From positions 7,448,118 through 7,512,117 of the forward strand of contig CAUJGJ010000444.1 of the NCBI GenBank assembly GCA_963170055.1: a stretch of 64,000 nt of DNA. Direction: 5' to 3'. Below, piece after piece: positions 11,691 to 22,240 of this stretch (position 1 is its first letter; the number at the start of each line of letters is the position of its first letter). The notes under the pieces were generated by a model. The model was given only the letters and a program-made list of their open reading frames with translations. It had not been told where the DNA came from and did no database searches. The translations under genes were made by a program, and so were the position numbers. The DNA comes from Halisarca cf. caerulea. Its lineage: Eukaryota > Porifera > Demospongiae > Chondrillida > Halisarcidae.

Positions 11691-11937
11691 ATGCCAAAGT
11701 TCCCTGCCTCTCTTACCAGTGAATTGAAACGAAGAAGTACAGCAGCTAAGGTTGTGAGACAAGTGGCCAAGTACATAGCTTCAGAAATGTATGGGTACAC
11801 TACACATGTGTCTAAGGATGAGCACGAAAGAGTGGCACAAAAAGTCATTCATGAGTATCCCCATTTGCGTGGCCCAAACAAGGACAAACCACATGCACGT
11901 GTTGGGATCTTGAAACAAACTATTTTGTTGTATGCAT
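11691..11937 (+). pseudogene. Unknown fragment interrupted by repeat C
   Basis: An open stretch of about 82 codons (FPASLTSELKRRSTAAK, then VSKDEHERVAQKVIHEYPHL) before the hairpin end of repeat C at 11941. The segment ERVAQKVI-EYPHL resembles small helical N-terminal domains found in orphan transposon proteins, but I cannot name the family. The reading frame continues into the repeat, so the natural C-terminus is lost. Confidence 0.3.
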
Positions 11938-12004
11938 TTTTAGGGGCTGCCACAGGCAGCCCCTATATTGTTTTCATTTGGACTTCCGGTGTGTAACGCT
12001 CGTC

Positions 12005-12043
<39 letters not shown>

Positions 12044-12420
12044 GGATTAAAAGAAAAGTCTTATAATAGAGAATTTATATAATAGCAATAGAGAAGTATG
12101 AATTTATACAGGAATGAGTTATAGGAATTGTTTTGAAAACAATTGCCAAATATGGCAATTGTTTTCAAAACAATTGTCCAGTTACAATAAACAGTATGTT
12201 CAATGAACGTTCAGCTGTGCACTTAGGCCGTGTTCACACTACGGTAGAATTGACGTCGCCGGTGGCAGTACGTCCACGTTTCGTCGTTCACACATCACGT
12301 TTTCTGACGTAACCGTCAACGTGGCCTTATTGTCACGTGGCCGTCAACGTGGGAATAGAAGCCACGGCAGTAATGACGGCAAGGTATTATTTTTGTTGAA
12401 GAGAAAGGAAATCGAGCAGA

Positions 12421-13317
12421 ATGGCCACGAAAGGAAAGAAAGTCAGAGTAAAATGGGATCCAGAGACAGAGCGGAAGCTGATCGACATATGGGCTGACAT
12501 TCTAGAGGAATTTGATGGGCACATGTTAACGCGTAAGAAGAAAGAGGAGAAAGCAGCAGCAAAACTCAATCGATTTATTGAGGAAGAGCTTAATAGGCCT
12601 GAAAGATACACTGCGAAAGAGGTATGCCACAAAATCGACACCATTATGAAGAAGGGCAAGAGTATGTATACTAACTATCAGAAGAAGGGGGAAACTGGAA
12701 AGCCATACGACGATGATGATGCGGATATGGACATAAAAACTGCTGAAATAGCCTGGCCAAACTTTAAGACGTTCCATGATAGATTCCAGAACCATCCAGC
12801 CTTAGGTCCAGGATCAGTGGATGATTCCACTGTCACTCCAGTAGCCATTGAAGAGGTAGAGGTGGGCAATGATGAAGATACTCCAGGAAGTTCAAGGTGC
12901 CCAAGTAGGTTGTCAGAATCCACCACTGTGGATTTAGAAGAGGATGAAGATGATGAAGGGCTACCAGCTAAGAAGTCAAAAACAGATAATGAGACCCCAT
13001 TGGCAAGAGTCGGCAAACGGAAGGGGAAGACAGGTAATGGCTCTTCAAAAGAATTTTTAATCACCTTTGCTGAATTACAGGAGACAATTCAAGTGCGGCA
13101 GCAAGAGCATGAGTCCAGACTACAGAAGGAAACACTGGAGTTCCAACAGAAATTGGAGGAAGACCGGAGAAAAGCTGAACAAGATAGAATGAAATTTGAG
13201 GCAAAGCTTGCAACGGATTTGCAACAGCAGAGTTCATTGTTTCAATCTAACCTCATGCAGCAGAACCAGCTGTTTCATGCTGAACTTTTTAAGAAACTTT
13301 TCGAAAAAAAAGACTGA
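12421..13317 (+). CDS. Harbinger A Myb-like DNA-binding protein
   Basis: Intact 298-codon gene. The N-terminal 90 residues form a Myb/SANT-like (trihelix/MADF-type) domain with the expected Trp spacing (VKWDPETERKLIDIW at 11-25, a second helix through FIEEELN, then YTAKEVCHKIDTIMKKGK). A Trp/Phe-containing segment, an acidic stretch (DLEEDEDDEG) and a basic nuclear-type signal (PAKKSK) follow. The C-terminal 90 residues are a Gln/Glu-rich coiled coil that probably mediates oligomerisation or transposase contact. In Harbinger elements this protein binds the ends and brings the transposase to DNA (family knowledge). The start is the first ATG, 195 bp inside the left terminus. Confidence 0.85.
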   Translation: MATKGKKVRVKWDPETERKLIDIWADILEEFDGHMLTRKKKEEKAAAKLNRFIEEELNRPERYTAKEVCHKIDTIMKKGKSMYTNYQKKGETGKPYDDDDADMDIKTAEIAWPNFKTFHDRFQNHPALGPGSVDDSTVTPVAIEEVEVGNDEDTPGSSRCPSRLSESTTVDLEEDEDDEGLPAKKSKTDNETPLARVGKRKGKTGNGSSKEFLITFAELQETIQVRQQEHESRLQKETLEFQQKLEEDRRKAEQDRMKFEAKLATDLQQQSSLFQSNLMQQNQLFHAELFKKLFEKKD

Positions 13318-14803
13318 TTTTTCATTTGGGTCTTATACTATTCTATTAACACTGCTATTATAATCAAAAGTATTACTAAATGTTACTTCACTGTATCAAT
13401 AGTGCATGCACTAGTCTATGTTGTACTACTCAATCACTGTGGTGCAGGTCTTGTACGGTGTATGAATCCTGCCAGTGCGTCTCTCACTTGTGCCCCTGAG
13501 CCAATGATTGCAGTTGCATGTTGACTTGATGGAGTTGTACTGCAATCATATGCATTTTCATCTGGCAGCCAGCCTTGCTCAAAGGGGCACTGATGCCTCT
13601 CACATATGTTGTGCAGAGCACAACAAACTACTGCAACTTGGCGTACAAACGTGGGATCATTGAGGGAGCACCTGCCATCCATTATCTTCCATCGTCCCTT
13701 TAGTCTGCCAAATGCCTGTTCAACCACTCGCCGTGTACGGATTAAACTGTAATTAAAGCTTCTTCTCTGACTTGGTTGATTGGCATCATAGCACTTCATG
13801 ACAGTTGCAGATAATGGAAAAGCTGCATCAGCCACAATGTACGGTTTCACGTTGACTCCACCAAGCATTTTTGGGGGATGTGAGAGCCACTCGCCATTTG
13901 CAATTTTCTGAAACAGACTGCTGTGTCGAAACGTGTAGGAGTCTCCTACTGAACCTGGCCTGCCTGCATTGATGTAGGTAAATATCCCTCTTGCATCCAC
14001 ACAAGCCAATACAATAATGGCTATGAACTTCTTATAACAGAAGTAGGAGTCACCAAACTCAGTTGGTTTCTTCAGGGACATGAATGTGCCATCTAAAGCA
14101 CCAGCACAATAAGGTAGCCCACACAAGGATTCAAAATCGGTCAGTACCTGTTCCAGCTCACGTCCTGTTGGAAATACAATTGCAGCAGGTACCAATCTAG
14201 CTCGAAAAATACTGATACCCTCGTGAACAATTGAAGCCACTGTCGATTTGCCAATGGCATACAGGGCAGCTAATTCTGAAAAGCTGCTAGCATGAGCTAG
14301 CCAGTGTAAGAGAACTGCAATCCTTTTCTCAGGACGAATTGGCATTCTCAGTTGTGTGGTAGATTTATACCCCGTTTACACGGGCCCAGTTAAAGCGGGC
14401 TAGCCCAGTTATGACGTCATCGGCCCTGTTTGGCCCTGTTAAAAATGTCGACTATCAACGGTACTGGGCCAACCACAACTGGGCTGGCCCACCTGGCCCT
14501 GGCCCTGCACTTCAAACTGGGTAGGCCAGCCCAGTTGTGGTTAGCCCTGTTGTGAAACTTCTGTGTAAACGCAAATTTACTTAAATTTGACGCTAATCTT
14601 CTTCGATCGATCAAAAGTAGAGCGTCGATACGAAGAATTCTATGAACGCTTCGTGCTAATTTGGTAAAAATTAGCAAGTTGTTTTTATAAAGTCACCGTT
14701 TCACCTTCAAACTTGCGAATCTAAACTTTAGTAAAGTGAATTTTGACGCTAAACCGATTCTCTTCTATCCTCTGTCTTGTAACCGCTCGATTTTTTGAAC
14801 AAA

Positions 14804-15862
14804 ATGTCTTGGACTAACGAGGAAGTGTTCTGTTTGATCAGCATATGGTCTGATGAAGAGATTCAGTCATTGCTAGAGGGCTCAAGGAGAAACCAGACCA
14901 TATTTGATCGCATTTCCAGGGAGCTGGGAGAGGCTGGGTACACAAAATCAGCCACACAGTGCAAAGAAAAACTGAAGAAGTTGAAGGCCAAGTACAAGAA
15001 ATTGAAGGATGGGCACGATGTTTCAGGTAACAACAGGGACAATTGGGAATTTTTTGATGCACTGGATCAAGTTTTAGGAACTCGTCATTCCGTGGATCCA
15101 CCAATCACAATAGACACCAGTCTGAGGGGCCATGGTACATTCCAAAGCACTGATGCGGATGCAAACATAGGATCCGGAGAGAGTCATACTTCTCCACACA
15201 CACCACCATCACCAAACACTTGTAATACACCATCCATCACTACGCTGTCATCCACCAGTGATCAGCCATCCATGGCCACCAGTAATCAGCCATCCACCAG
15301 TAATCAGCCATCCACCGGTAATCAGCCGTCCACCAGTAATCAGCCATCCACCAGTAATCAGCCATCTACCAGTGATCAGCCATCCACCAGTAATCAGCCA
15401 TCCACCAGTAATCAGCCATCCACCAGTAATCAGCCATCTACCAGTGATCAGCCATCCATGGCCACCAGTAGTCAGCCATCCACCAGTTCTCAGCCATCTA
15501 CCAGTTCATCCCGGAAGAGACAAAAAGGGAAAAGCCCGAAAAAAAGTGCTAAGCGGGCAAAGAAAGTGGAGAATATGGACAGAATCCTTGAACAGATAGC
15601 AACAGTACAGAGAGAAAGTGACGATCGTTTTTTGGCCATGGATGAGAAAAGGATGAAGCTTGAGGAAAAGATGTTGTTGTCTCTTCAAACTTCCATGTCC
15701 ATGTTTCAGCAGACCATGATGCATGGCAGGGGATACCATGGTGGATTCTATCCTTCAGGACTACAGACGTCACCATATCCATCCGTCAGTCATGGATCTT
15801 CCATGTACTCATTCCCTGGCTCCACACCACCACTCCCTAATTTGGATGATGACGACATCTAA
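14804..15862 (+). CDS. Harbinger B Myb-like DNA-binding protein
   Basis: Intact 352-codon gene; ATG 14804 starts MSWTNEEVFCLISIW, the first helix of a Myb/SANT-like domain, directly. The domain runs to about residue 95 (AGYTKSATQCKEKLKKLKAKY, then NWEFFDALDQVLG). A Ser/Thr/Pro-rich linker contains about a dozen QPSTSN-type hexapeptides, then a strongly basic segment (RKRQKGKSPKKSAKRAKK, probable nuclear signal) and a C-terminal helix (DRFLAMDEKRMKLEEKML) with a Tyr/Pro/Ser tail. The gene runs convergent to transposase B (15964-17193). It differs in sequence from the A partner protein outside the DNA-binding domain. Confidence 0.85.
   Translation: MSWTNEEVFCLISIWSDEEIQSLLEGSRRNQTIFDRISRELGEAGYTKSATQCKEKLKKLKAKYKKLKDGHDVSGNNRDNWEFFDALDQVLGTRHSVDPPITIDTSLRGHGTFQSTDADANIGSGESHTSPHTPPSPNTCNTPSITTLSSTSDQPSMATSNQPSTSNQPSTGNQPSTSNQPSTSNQPSTSDQPSTSNQPSTSNQPSTSNQPSTSDQPSMATSSQPSTSSQPSTSSSRKRQKGKSPKKSAKRAKKVENMDRILEQIATVQRESDDRFLAMDEKRMKLEEKMLLSLQTSMSMFQQTMMHGRGYHGGFYPSGLQTSPYPSVSHGSSMYSFPGSTPPLPNLDDDDI
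15258..15510 (+). repeat. 18-bp coding tandem repeat in Harbinger B partner gene
   Basis: About 13 units of CAGCCATCCACCAGTAAT (variants AGTGAT, GGTAAT, ATGGCC) encoding QPSTSN/QPSTSD. The unit length is a multiple of three, so copy-number change keeps the frame. Other frames of the same repeat give spurious PPVISH-type proteins. Confidence 0.9.
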
Positions 15863-15963
15863 TATACTTATTATAATTGTTAATATTGTTATATTCAATA
15901 TTCATGTACTATTATTATAATATTATGTATTCAATAATCATGTACTATTTTATGGAGATAATT

Positions 15964-17193
15964 CTAATGTTCTTCGAAATATTTCATTAAAGCGTTTCGT
16001 ATGTTTCCAGGTCTACTGGAATCGACTTCGTCCTCAGTGCTTGTGTTAGGCTGTGGCCTATCATCGTCATCTTCAGTGTTCCATCTCTCATCATAGCTTT
16101 CTTTGAAAACCTCACAGATGTTGTGTAAAACACCACAGGCAGCAATAACGGTTGGCACCCGCTCCAGTGACATATCATTCCTTTTGAGGAGGCGCCTCCA
16201 TCTCCCCTTCAGTCGTCCAAAGGCATTTTCGACCACCATTCTTGCCCGTGACATACGATAGTTGTATCTCCTCCTATCATCAGAAAGTCCCCTGTCAGGA
16301 AAGGGTTTCATCAGCCATGTCTTGAGGGGGTAAGCAGCATCTCCAATCAGATATGGTGGTACAGAAACTCCAGAGATAGTCTTGCTGTGTGTACTTGGCA
16401 ATATGTCGCCAGACTGTGCTTGTTCATATAGCTGTGAATGACAAAGAACACGAGCATCGTGGACACTACCAGGCCATCCTATGTTTAAATCGGTGAACAG
16501 ATAATCTGGGTCCACAACTGCTTGAACAAGCATCGAGTACCATCCCTTCCTGTTATAGTAGTCAGTATGCATGTTGGCAGGTGCACACACTGGTATATGA
16601 CTACCATCTATGGCCCCAACACATTGTGGGACTCCCCACTTTTGCTCGAATCTACGTATGGTAGTCTCCAACTCATTTGATTTTGGGAATCTGATGTACT
16701 CTTGTAGCAAAACATTACAGATAGCTTCACAAGTTTCGTGAACAATTTTGCACACAGAGGAACGAGATATCCCAAACAAATGTCCAATTGTGCGATATTC
16801 ACAGGGTGTGGCTAGAGTCCATACTGTGACAGCTACTCGATGGTCCACTGTGATGGCTTTGCGCATGTTACTATCCTTCTTGCATATAGTAGATCTAAGA
16901 CGATCACACAAATACAAAAAAGTATCTTTACTCATGCGGAAATTCTCCAGCCAATCTTTTGGTGAAAATGTCTGCAGTACAACACACTTCCACCAGTGAG
17001 ATGATCAGGTAAAAGTCCATTTTGATTTAGCCAGGGAAGTTACACTTGCTGGACCAAGTAAAATGGAATTTAGCAGTGCTCCTCGAAGAAATCGTTGCCT
17101 CCTATACGCAAGTAAACGCCTTTGTCTTCGAGTGAGTACACTTCTTATGTAAAGAACTTGCATCAAAAGCAAAATAAGCTGTAGACTGTACAT
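15964..17193 (-). pseudogene. Harbinger B transposase, one nonsense codon
   Basis: HARBI1-type DDE transposase. The part from ATG 16935 (323 residues) has HTH-like CEYRTIGHLFGISRSSV, GAIDGSHIPV (first Asp), FTDLNIGWPGSVHDARV (second Asp) and ARMVVENAFGRLKGRW (Glu), and ends at 15964. The same frame extends upstream through WLENFR and a Trp-rich block to an in-frame TGA at 17005-17007. Beyond it lies an Arg-rich N-terminus (RRQRRLLAYRRQRFL) to ATG 17193, as expected for the family. One nonsense change, perhaps from CGA, separates the two. Translation from 16935 alone would lose the conserved N-terminus. Confidence 0.85.
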
Positions 17194-18031
17194 CCTGACT
17201 CTTTCAATATGGAAAATTAAGCTTGAAATGAAAGGTATTGGGGTATATTTCTATACTATAATAATATTCATCACTGAGAATATCACTATATTACAATGAA
17301 TATCATTAAATTTGTCTGTGACCTACTTTACAGGAATGTCAAAAAAAAAGGTGTAAACGGGGCCAGACAAACCACAGGCCCAGGTCATCAGCCCTGGCCC
17401 TGTGGTTTTCACACTAAACTGGGCCCATGTAAACAGGGTATTAGTGAAAAATCTACCATAAGTATTGCAGAGGTACCAAAAGGTGTCCTTTGTCATTCTG
17501 AAGTGTTGCAGGTATTGTTTTTCTTCCCAGTCAGGCCATCTAGACCCCATGCTCCTCCACAAACCACAAACATCTTTCTCCCAAAATCCTTTCTCCCTTG
17601 GGGCGGCCCAAAATCTTCTCCGTCTTCTAAAAGAGCGAATTATCCGCTGAATAGGAGGAAACGCTAACATGGACAACCAAGACAGCAACTGTGATAGCGA
17701 TCCGCGACTTCTGAAAGGCACTACGCCACCCATACAGTGAGGGGTGAGTGATCGACGACAAATTCTCAGCCGGCGACGACTAGGAAAGGGCTGCGCGAGC
17801 GATAAAACACTGATCAACCAAAAAGAAACGTTAGTGGTAGCCATTTTACCTTTACTAGCTTAAAATAGGTCTGAACGATTGCACTTTCGAACGTCAACGT
17901 CAACGTCATCGGCGACGTCATTTATAACGTAGTGTGAACTGGGCCTTACACTCCAATGCTTTGCAAGTGATTCGAGTGCGTGGGGCGGCAGCCCCCACGA
18001 GTTTTTAACTTGAATTACTTGTTAAACATGC

Positions 18032-20560
18032 ACATGCATACATAGGATCATATGGCCCAAGAGATTAGAGCCATTACCTAGCACATGTTATGTCAGGGTG
18101 TTTGGCTGATGAGGCAGGCACCCAAGCAGCAGTTGTGCCAAGGGAACTTACAATATTTTACCCTTGAAGATGGTCACCCTAAGGCACTCAAGAATGCAAA
18201 GGTACATCTGACATTAGCCATCAAGGAGTGATTATGCTATTGCAGTACTACTGAGTCTGCCTGTTTGAATGTAGCTTTCACCATCAATGATTGCTCATAT
18301 ATCCTTGTAGTTATTGTGATGCAGGATGAGAGCAAGCTCTACATGTGGTACTGCATGGTCTTTAGTATTTTGTATATAATAAAAGTGGATTATGAAGTTA
18401 TAAAGGTTTATGAGGTCCATGTGCATAGGCATCACTGCATTACAATGTACAGCGTATCTACAGCTCCTACTGGGAAGATTGTGACATCTACTCCATTGGG
18501 AAAGCCACAATTTCAAGCTGAGTGGTTTGCTTCTGTCAGAGCCTCTAGAAGGGATCCAGGAAGAAGCCACAACTGAGGGAAAGCATTGATGAGGAAGCTC
18601 GAAGACAAGGTCCTAGGTGGCACAGGGTAAGTAGAAATTAATTATCGTGATGTAGTTACCACCAGTTACACTTTGTCTTTCTTTTATATGCATGTTGCTG
18701 AACATCCATAGAAGTAGTTATCCACGGTGACAATGAGAGAATGAAAAAAACTGCAGAGAAATAGCCATTTTATGACTGATGAGTCCTCAGATGATGAGGA
18801 CTTAGTGGTACACAAGTTACCTTGGAGACGACAGTTATGCATGGATGTAGTAGATTACACAGGAAAATGTGAGGAAATGAAAATCCTGTCCCTCCTAAAG
18901 AGAGGCATCACTCCACTGTTCAACAGTTAATGAAGGTAACATTTGTTGCAAGTAGAAAAGAAATCGAAAACAACCCATCACATGTCCAAAATGTCATTGA
19001 TAAATACCCCTTGAGGTAAGCTCCTTTGAAGTTTATCCTCAAATGCGTTTATTACATAGGCTTTGGAGATTTACTCCAGAAAGGTCACACTAGAAATTTT
19101 AAAAGTGGAAGGAAAAGCCTTTTATTATTCCTAGCTACAATTAGAGCCAATATATGAAACTTAGGAACTATGCAGTCTAGATGCTAGCCCTATACTTCTC
19201 CTCCCATCCGCGAGGAAAAAGAGGGTCTAGCAACTTTTGTACTTTTGATACCTCATGTTCTTATGGTTGATAAGAGACCACAGACCTGTATAGCTATGAA
19301 GAAAGCCAGTGAAATAGTGGTAGATTTACTTTCTATTGTTTTTATTCTGTCAAATTTAGTGCAATTCTACTTCGTTGTCCTTTGCAAACAGTTCACTGGT
19401 GAATGGCAGAAATGGATCCAGAATTCCAGTGTGTATTTGCTGTAAAACTGGTATATCCAAGATGAAAAGACAAAAGGTATATAGTAGCATAGATAATATA
19501 AAGTGTAGTAGAAAGAAAATAGCCTTGCTGACGAGTGTCCTCTTCTGTTTTTTAATGGTGGAACAAGTTGACAAATCAGAAAAATAATTGCGCTTCACTG
19601 ATAAGCTCATAGAATTGGTGCATGAACATGCGGAACATTAGTCTGCAGACAAACATTTCATGTCACCATCCTTTAGAGGGATTGGCGTTTCTGCTGCAAA
19701 TGAGAAATTCGTGTCTGACTTACAATCCAATAAATCAAGCGCAGAGTTATCGCTTCTTCCTTCCATGACCAGTATCTTCTTTGACAAAAGATGAAATGGA
19801 CACCCAACAGTCTCTTAGTTACATAGATCAAAAGGATTGCTGTGCAAAGATGTTGCACACAGCAATCTGAAAACAGAGTTTGTATTTCTAATGAGGGATT
19901 GGAATCCATACACCGGCTCATGTTCTGAATTAGTTCAACTTCCAGGCTTGCCCCCAGGAAAACAATCACATCTTTACAGACTACACACAGATGACAGACA
20001 ACAATAATCATCCACTATGAAGCAGTTATAGATCACATTCACCATGTTCACACTTTTGCACATGAATGACAATGACCATCAAAGAACTTTTAAGTTGCTG
20101 GTAGCCTTCTTTTACGGTACATATCTGTTGAAAACATGACTCAGAGAAGGTAACAAACGTCTCCATTCCATTAGTATATCAACCATTAGCTCGAACACAG
20201 TCTAAAGACAATTCAACGAAAAATAGTCAACATAATAGTTTCTGGGTTAACAACTAGCAAGCGAACTTACGTACAACTGCAAGCAGGATAAATCTCCACG
20301 TTTTCATGAGCCCGCGTTCACTTTCTTCGTAACATTGCAAAATATAATTGCAAATCTCCCTTTACCTCCCACAGACACTATTGCGATACTACCTTGACTC
20401 GAAATTCGGCAGAAAAAAGGAAAGCGCACCAAGATGAAAAGACAAACTCCGAGGTAAACGCAAGCAGCCGTAACTGGTGTTATCCATAACACACCGCGCG
20501 TCCCTCATGCTATTAGAAAGGCGCTATAGCGGGAAAGAAACATACATTGTTGCAATTCAA
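18032..20560. other. 2.5 kb with no recognised gene
   Basis: Only short overlapping frames. Weak coding-like traces: FMTDESSDDEDLVVHKLPW at about 18768-18830, which looks like the acidic C-terminal end of a transposon protein, and FVASRKEIENNPSHVQNVIDKYP at about 18938-19010. Neither can be assigned. No terminal repeats or tandem arrays are visible. Confidence 0.4.
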
Positions 20561-20630
20561 GCGCATTGCGCTTCACTTGCGTGAAGATGCATTTCGAAAG
20601 AAATATTGTGGGAGTACACCTTCAAAGGTT

Positions 20631-20807
20631 GCGCTTTAATTGGAATCGATCCGGCAGCACATTGTTGTAGGGGTTGCAGGTTGCGCTTTAATTGGAATCG
20701 ATTTAGTTGGGCTTCAATTAGAGTACAGTTTGATGGAAGCAGATGCGCTTCAATTGGAATCTCCCGCACGTGTACTCATGGGAACAATTGCGCATCAATT
20801 GGAGTAC
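20631..20807 (+). repeat. Irregular array of GCGCTTYAATTGGAATC motifs
   Basis: Five spaced copies of a 14-20 bp motif: 20631-20650 and 20683-20702 (identical GCGCTTTAATTGGAATCGAT), 20711-20726 (GCTTCAATTAGAGTAC), 20745-20761 (GCGCTTCAATTGGAATC) and 20790-20807 (GCGCATCAATTGGAGTAC). Each carries an AATTG core in the same orientation; centre spacing varies between about 25 and 52 bp. A further related GCGCTTCACTTGCG lies near 20568. Nothing around it codes. Confidence 0.7.
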
Positions 20808-20830
20808 TATTGTCTCCTCTTTGTGATCGT

Positions 20831-22240
20831 GAAGAGAGGTACTGAATTACGTATCGCTCGAGTTCTTTTCTATTTCTCATCACTTGAAATGTTAATATAA
20901 TGGTTCTTTTTGGAAGAGTATCTCTTTTGAGAAATAATAGGCGCATATTTCAGGGATTAGTTTGCTTTAAGCAATTCGAGGTTGATTAACTTCGATATAA
21001 CCATCAAGCGTGTCTCGTGTTGAGAACAAGTAGTTCTTTCATATAGTTTCAAGCGGGTAAGCGACCTCAATACTCTATATAATGTGTTCACTATGCGATT
21101 TTTATAAAAGTGCATAGTAGGCGGATTGTATGATTCTTTTTGCGAAATGTTTAATTTATGTGTTGAGTACTCACTCCCTGGATGGACAAGTATGCATTCC
21201 AGTATCTATTTTCTGAGATGTAACTGCTTCGTTGCCTTTTGGATGCAAGCATGTACCATACAAACCTGTCCAGTGGATGCAGCAACTGACACCACTCTGC
21301 ATAAAAATGGAGCAGAATTCAATCTATTTTATGCTAGGAAGTACGGTAGCCCAAATGTGGCAGTTATGTGAATAGGACAACATTCCAAAAGATTGTTACT
21401 ACTATTGAGTTGTGGTTCACTCCTTTGAAAGCCTTCTAAATTGGTGGCAATTTGTTTGAAGGCTGATGCCATTTCTATCTATTCAAGGAAACTAGTTTAT
21501 CTGGAGAGCTTCTCGCTCCTAATTCTACTGCTTTGTACTATTCAATTGGTCAGATTTGGTCACATGTATGGAGGATGTCAACTGTATGTCTGATGTTTCA
21601 TGCATATGATATTGAGCAGTAATTTATTATAATATCAGATATATAGTAGTAAGATAATTTAATTTAGTTATAATCTTCACACTTTCCAACGTATATAAGT
21701 TCCCTTGGCATTACCTTCATCCATAAATCTTCTATATTGTCATCTTTTCTCACCTCAATTACAGTCTTCTCTGATAGAATTTCAGAGGTAAATCAGAAAA
21801 ACAGAATGTTGGCTGGTTGAGTGTTTTCTTCAGGAGATACATATTCCTCCAGTTCTCCTCTGGATGATGTACTTGTCCAATTCTTTAAGGGAGTTGACAG
21901 ATGGCAGACAAGCGATGATATCTTTCGTGGATATGTCCTGATCCTACCATATGATAGTATGTGATGTTCATTTCATTTTCTGACGACTATTAATTGGTAT
22001 TATATCAATTATCTTATAATTAACAATAAATCAACAGTCAATCACTTACAATCAACTTGTGATAATATAATATGTAATATTACTATTAATTTTTAAGATT
22101 AGATTATGTAAGATTACAATCTCCTTGTGAGAATTTAATATATAAGATTACAATAAACTGGTGAAAATATAAAACATATGATTACAATTTCTATGATTAC
22201 ACATTAAGATTACAATTTCCAAAGGTTATGGTTAGTCACA
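20831..22240. other. AT-rich gap with GATTACAAT repeats
   Basis: No gene recognised. An 81-codon open frame at 21126-21371 has no family motif. From about 22040 to 22235 the sequence repeats GATTACAAT-type words roughly every 30-60 bp, a loose AT-rich satellite-like stretch. Confidence 0.4.

Larger units (their letters stand above)
14368..17440. mobile_element. Harbinger element B, nested in A
   Basis: 3073 bp. Left end TACCCCGTTTACACGGGCCC, right end (minus-strand reading) TACCCTGTTTACATGGGCCC; the terminal repeats differ at two of the first 20 positions. TTA flanks both sides (14365-14367, 17441-17443). Subterminal sequence is rich in GGGCCAG/CTGGCCC palindromic words (14395-14560, 17365-17420). 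It carries its own Myb-like gene (plus) and transposase gene (minus), so it is a separate Harbinger lineage from A. Confidence 0.93.
13434..17844 (-). pseudogene. Harbinger A transposase, split by Harbinger B
   Basis: HARBI1-type DDE transposase in two parts, 17444-17844 (5' part) and 13434-14367 (3' part), separated by Harbinger B. The 5' part starts at ATG 17844 and carries the family's Arg-rich block (RRRRRFW) and FRMTKDTFWYLC. The 3' part carries GALDGTFM (first Asp), DARGIFTYINAGRPGSVGDS (second Asp) and RRVVEQAFGRLKGRW (Glu). Removing B and one TTA copy joins the parts in frame with no stop: 1335 bp, 444 residues, a normal length for the family. The gene is therefore otherwise undamaged and was probably disabled by this one insertion. 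No upstream ATG lies in frame closer to the terminus. Confidence 0.88.
12226..17945. mobile_element. Harbinger element A (contains Harbinger B)
   Basis: Terminal inverted repeats: left GGCCGTGTTCACACTACG (12226 on), right, read on the minus strand, GGCCCAGTTCACACTACG (to 17945). Both continue with similar TGACGTCGCCG sequence. TTA flanks both sides (12223-12225 and 17946-17948), the standard 3-bp Harbinger target duplication. Without the inserted element B the length is about 2.64 kb. It encodes a Myb-like protein on the plus strand and a transposase on the minus strand, the usual convergent pair. Confidence 0.9.
11941..18031 (+). mobile_element. Repeat C copy 1, interrupted by Harbinger A
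   Basis: A 368-bp hairpin-ended repeat split by a Harbinger element: left arm 11941-12225, right arm 17949-18031. The left end is a hairpin (GGGGCTGCC/GGCAGCCCC), followed by TATATTGTTTTCA, a TA microsatellite and an AATTGTTTTCAAAACAATT palindrome. The right end is GTGGGGCGGCAGCCCCCAC flanked by inverted TGATTCGAG/CTTGAATTA-like arms. Copy 3 (36961-37328, opposite strand) has the same sequence uninterrupted and reads GCTGTGTGT-TTA-CACTCC at the insertion point, which makes it the empty site. No coding capacity, so probably non-autonomous. Confidence 0.85.

Noticed and set aside
15258..15599. 113-codon plus-strand frame rich in PPVISH
   Set aside because: A frame-shifted reading of the QPSTSN repeat in the Harbinger B partner gene.
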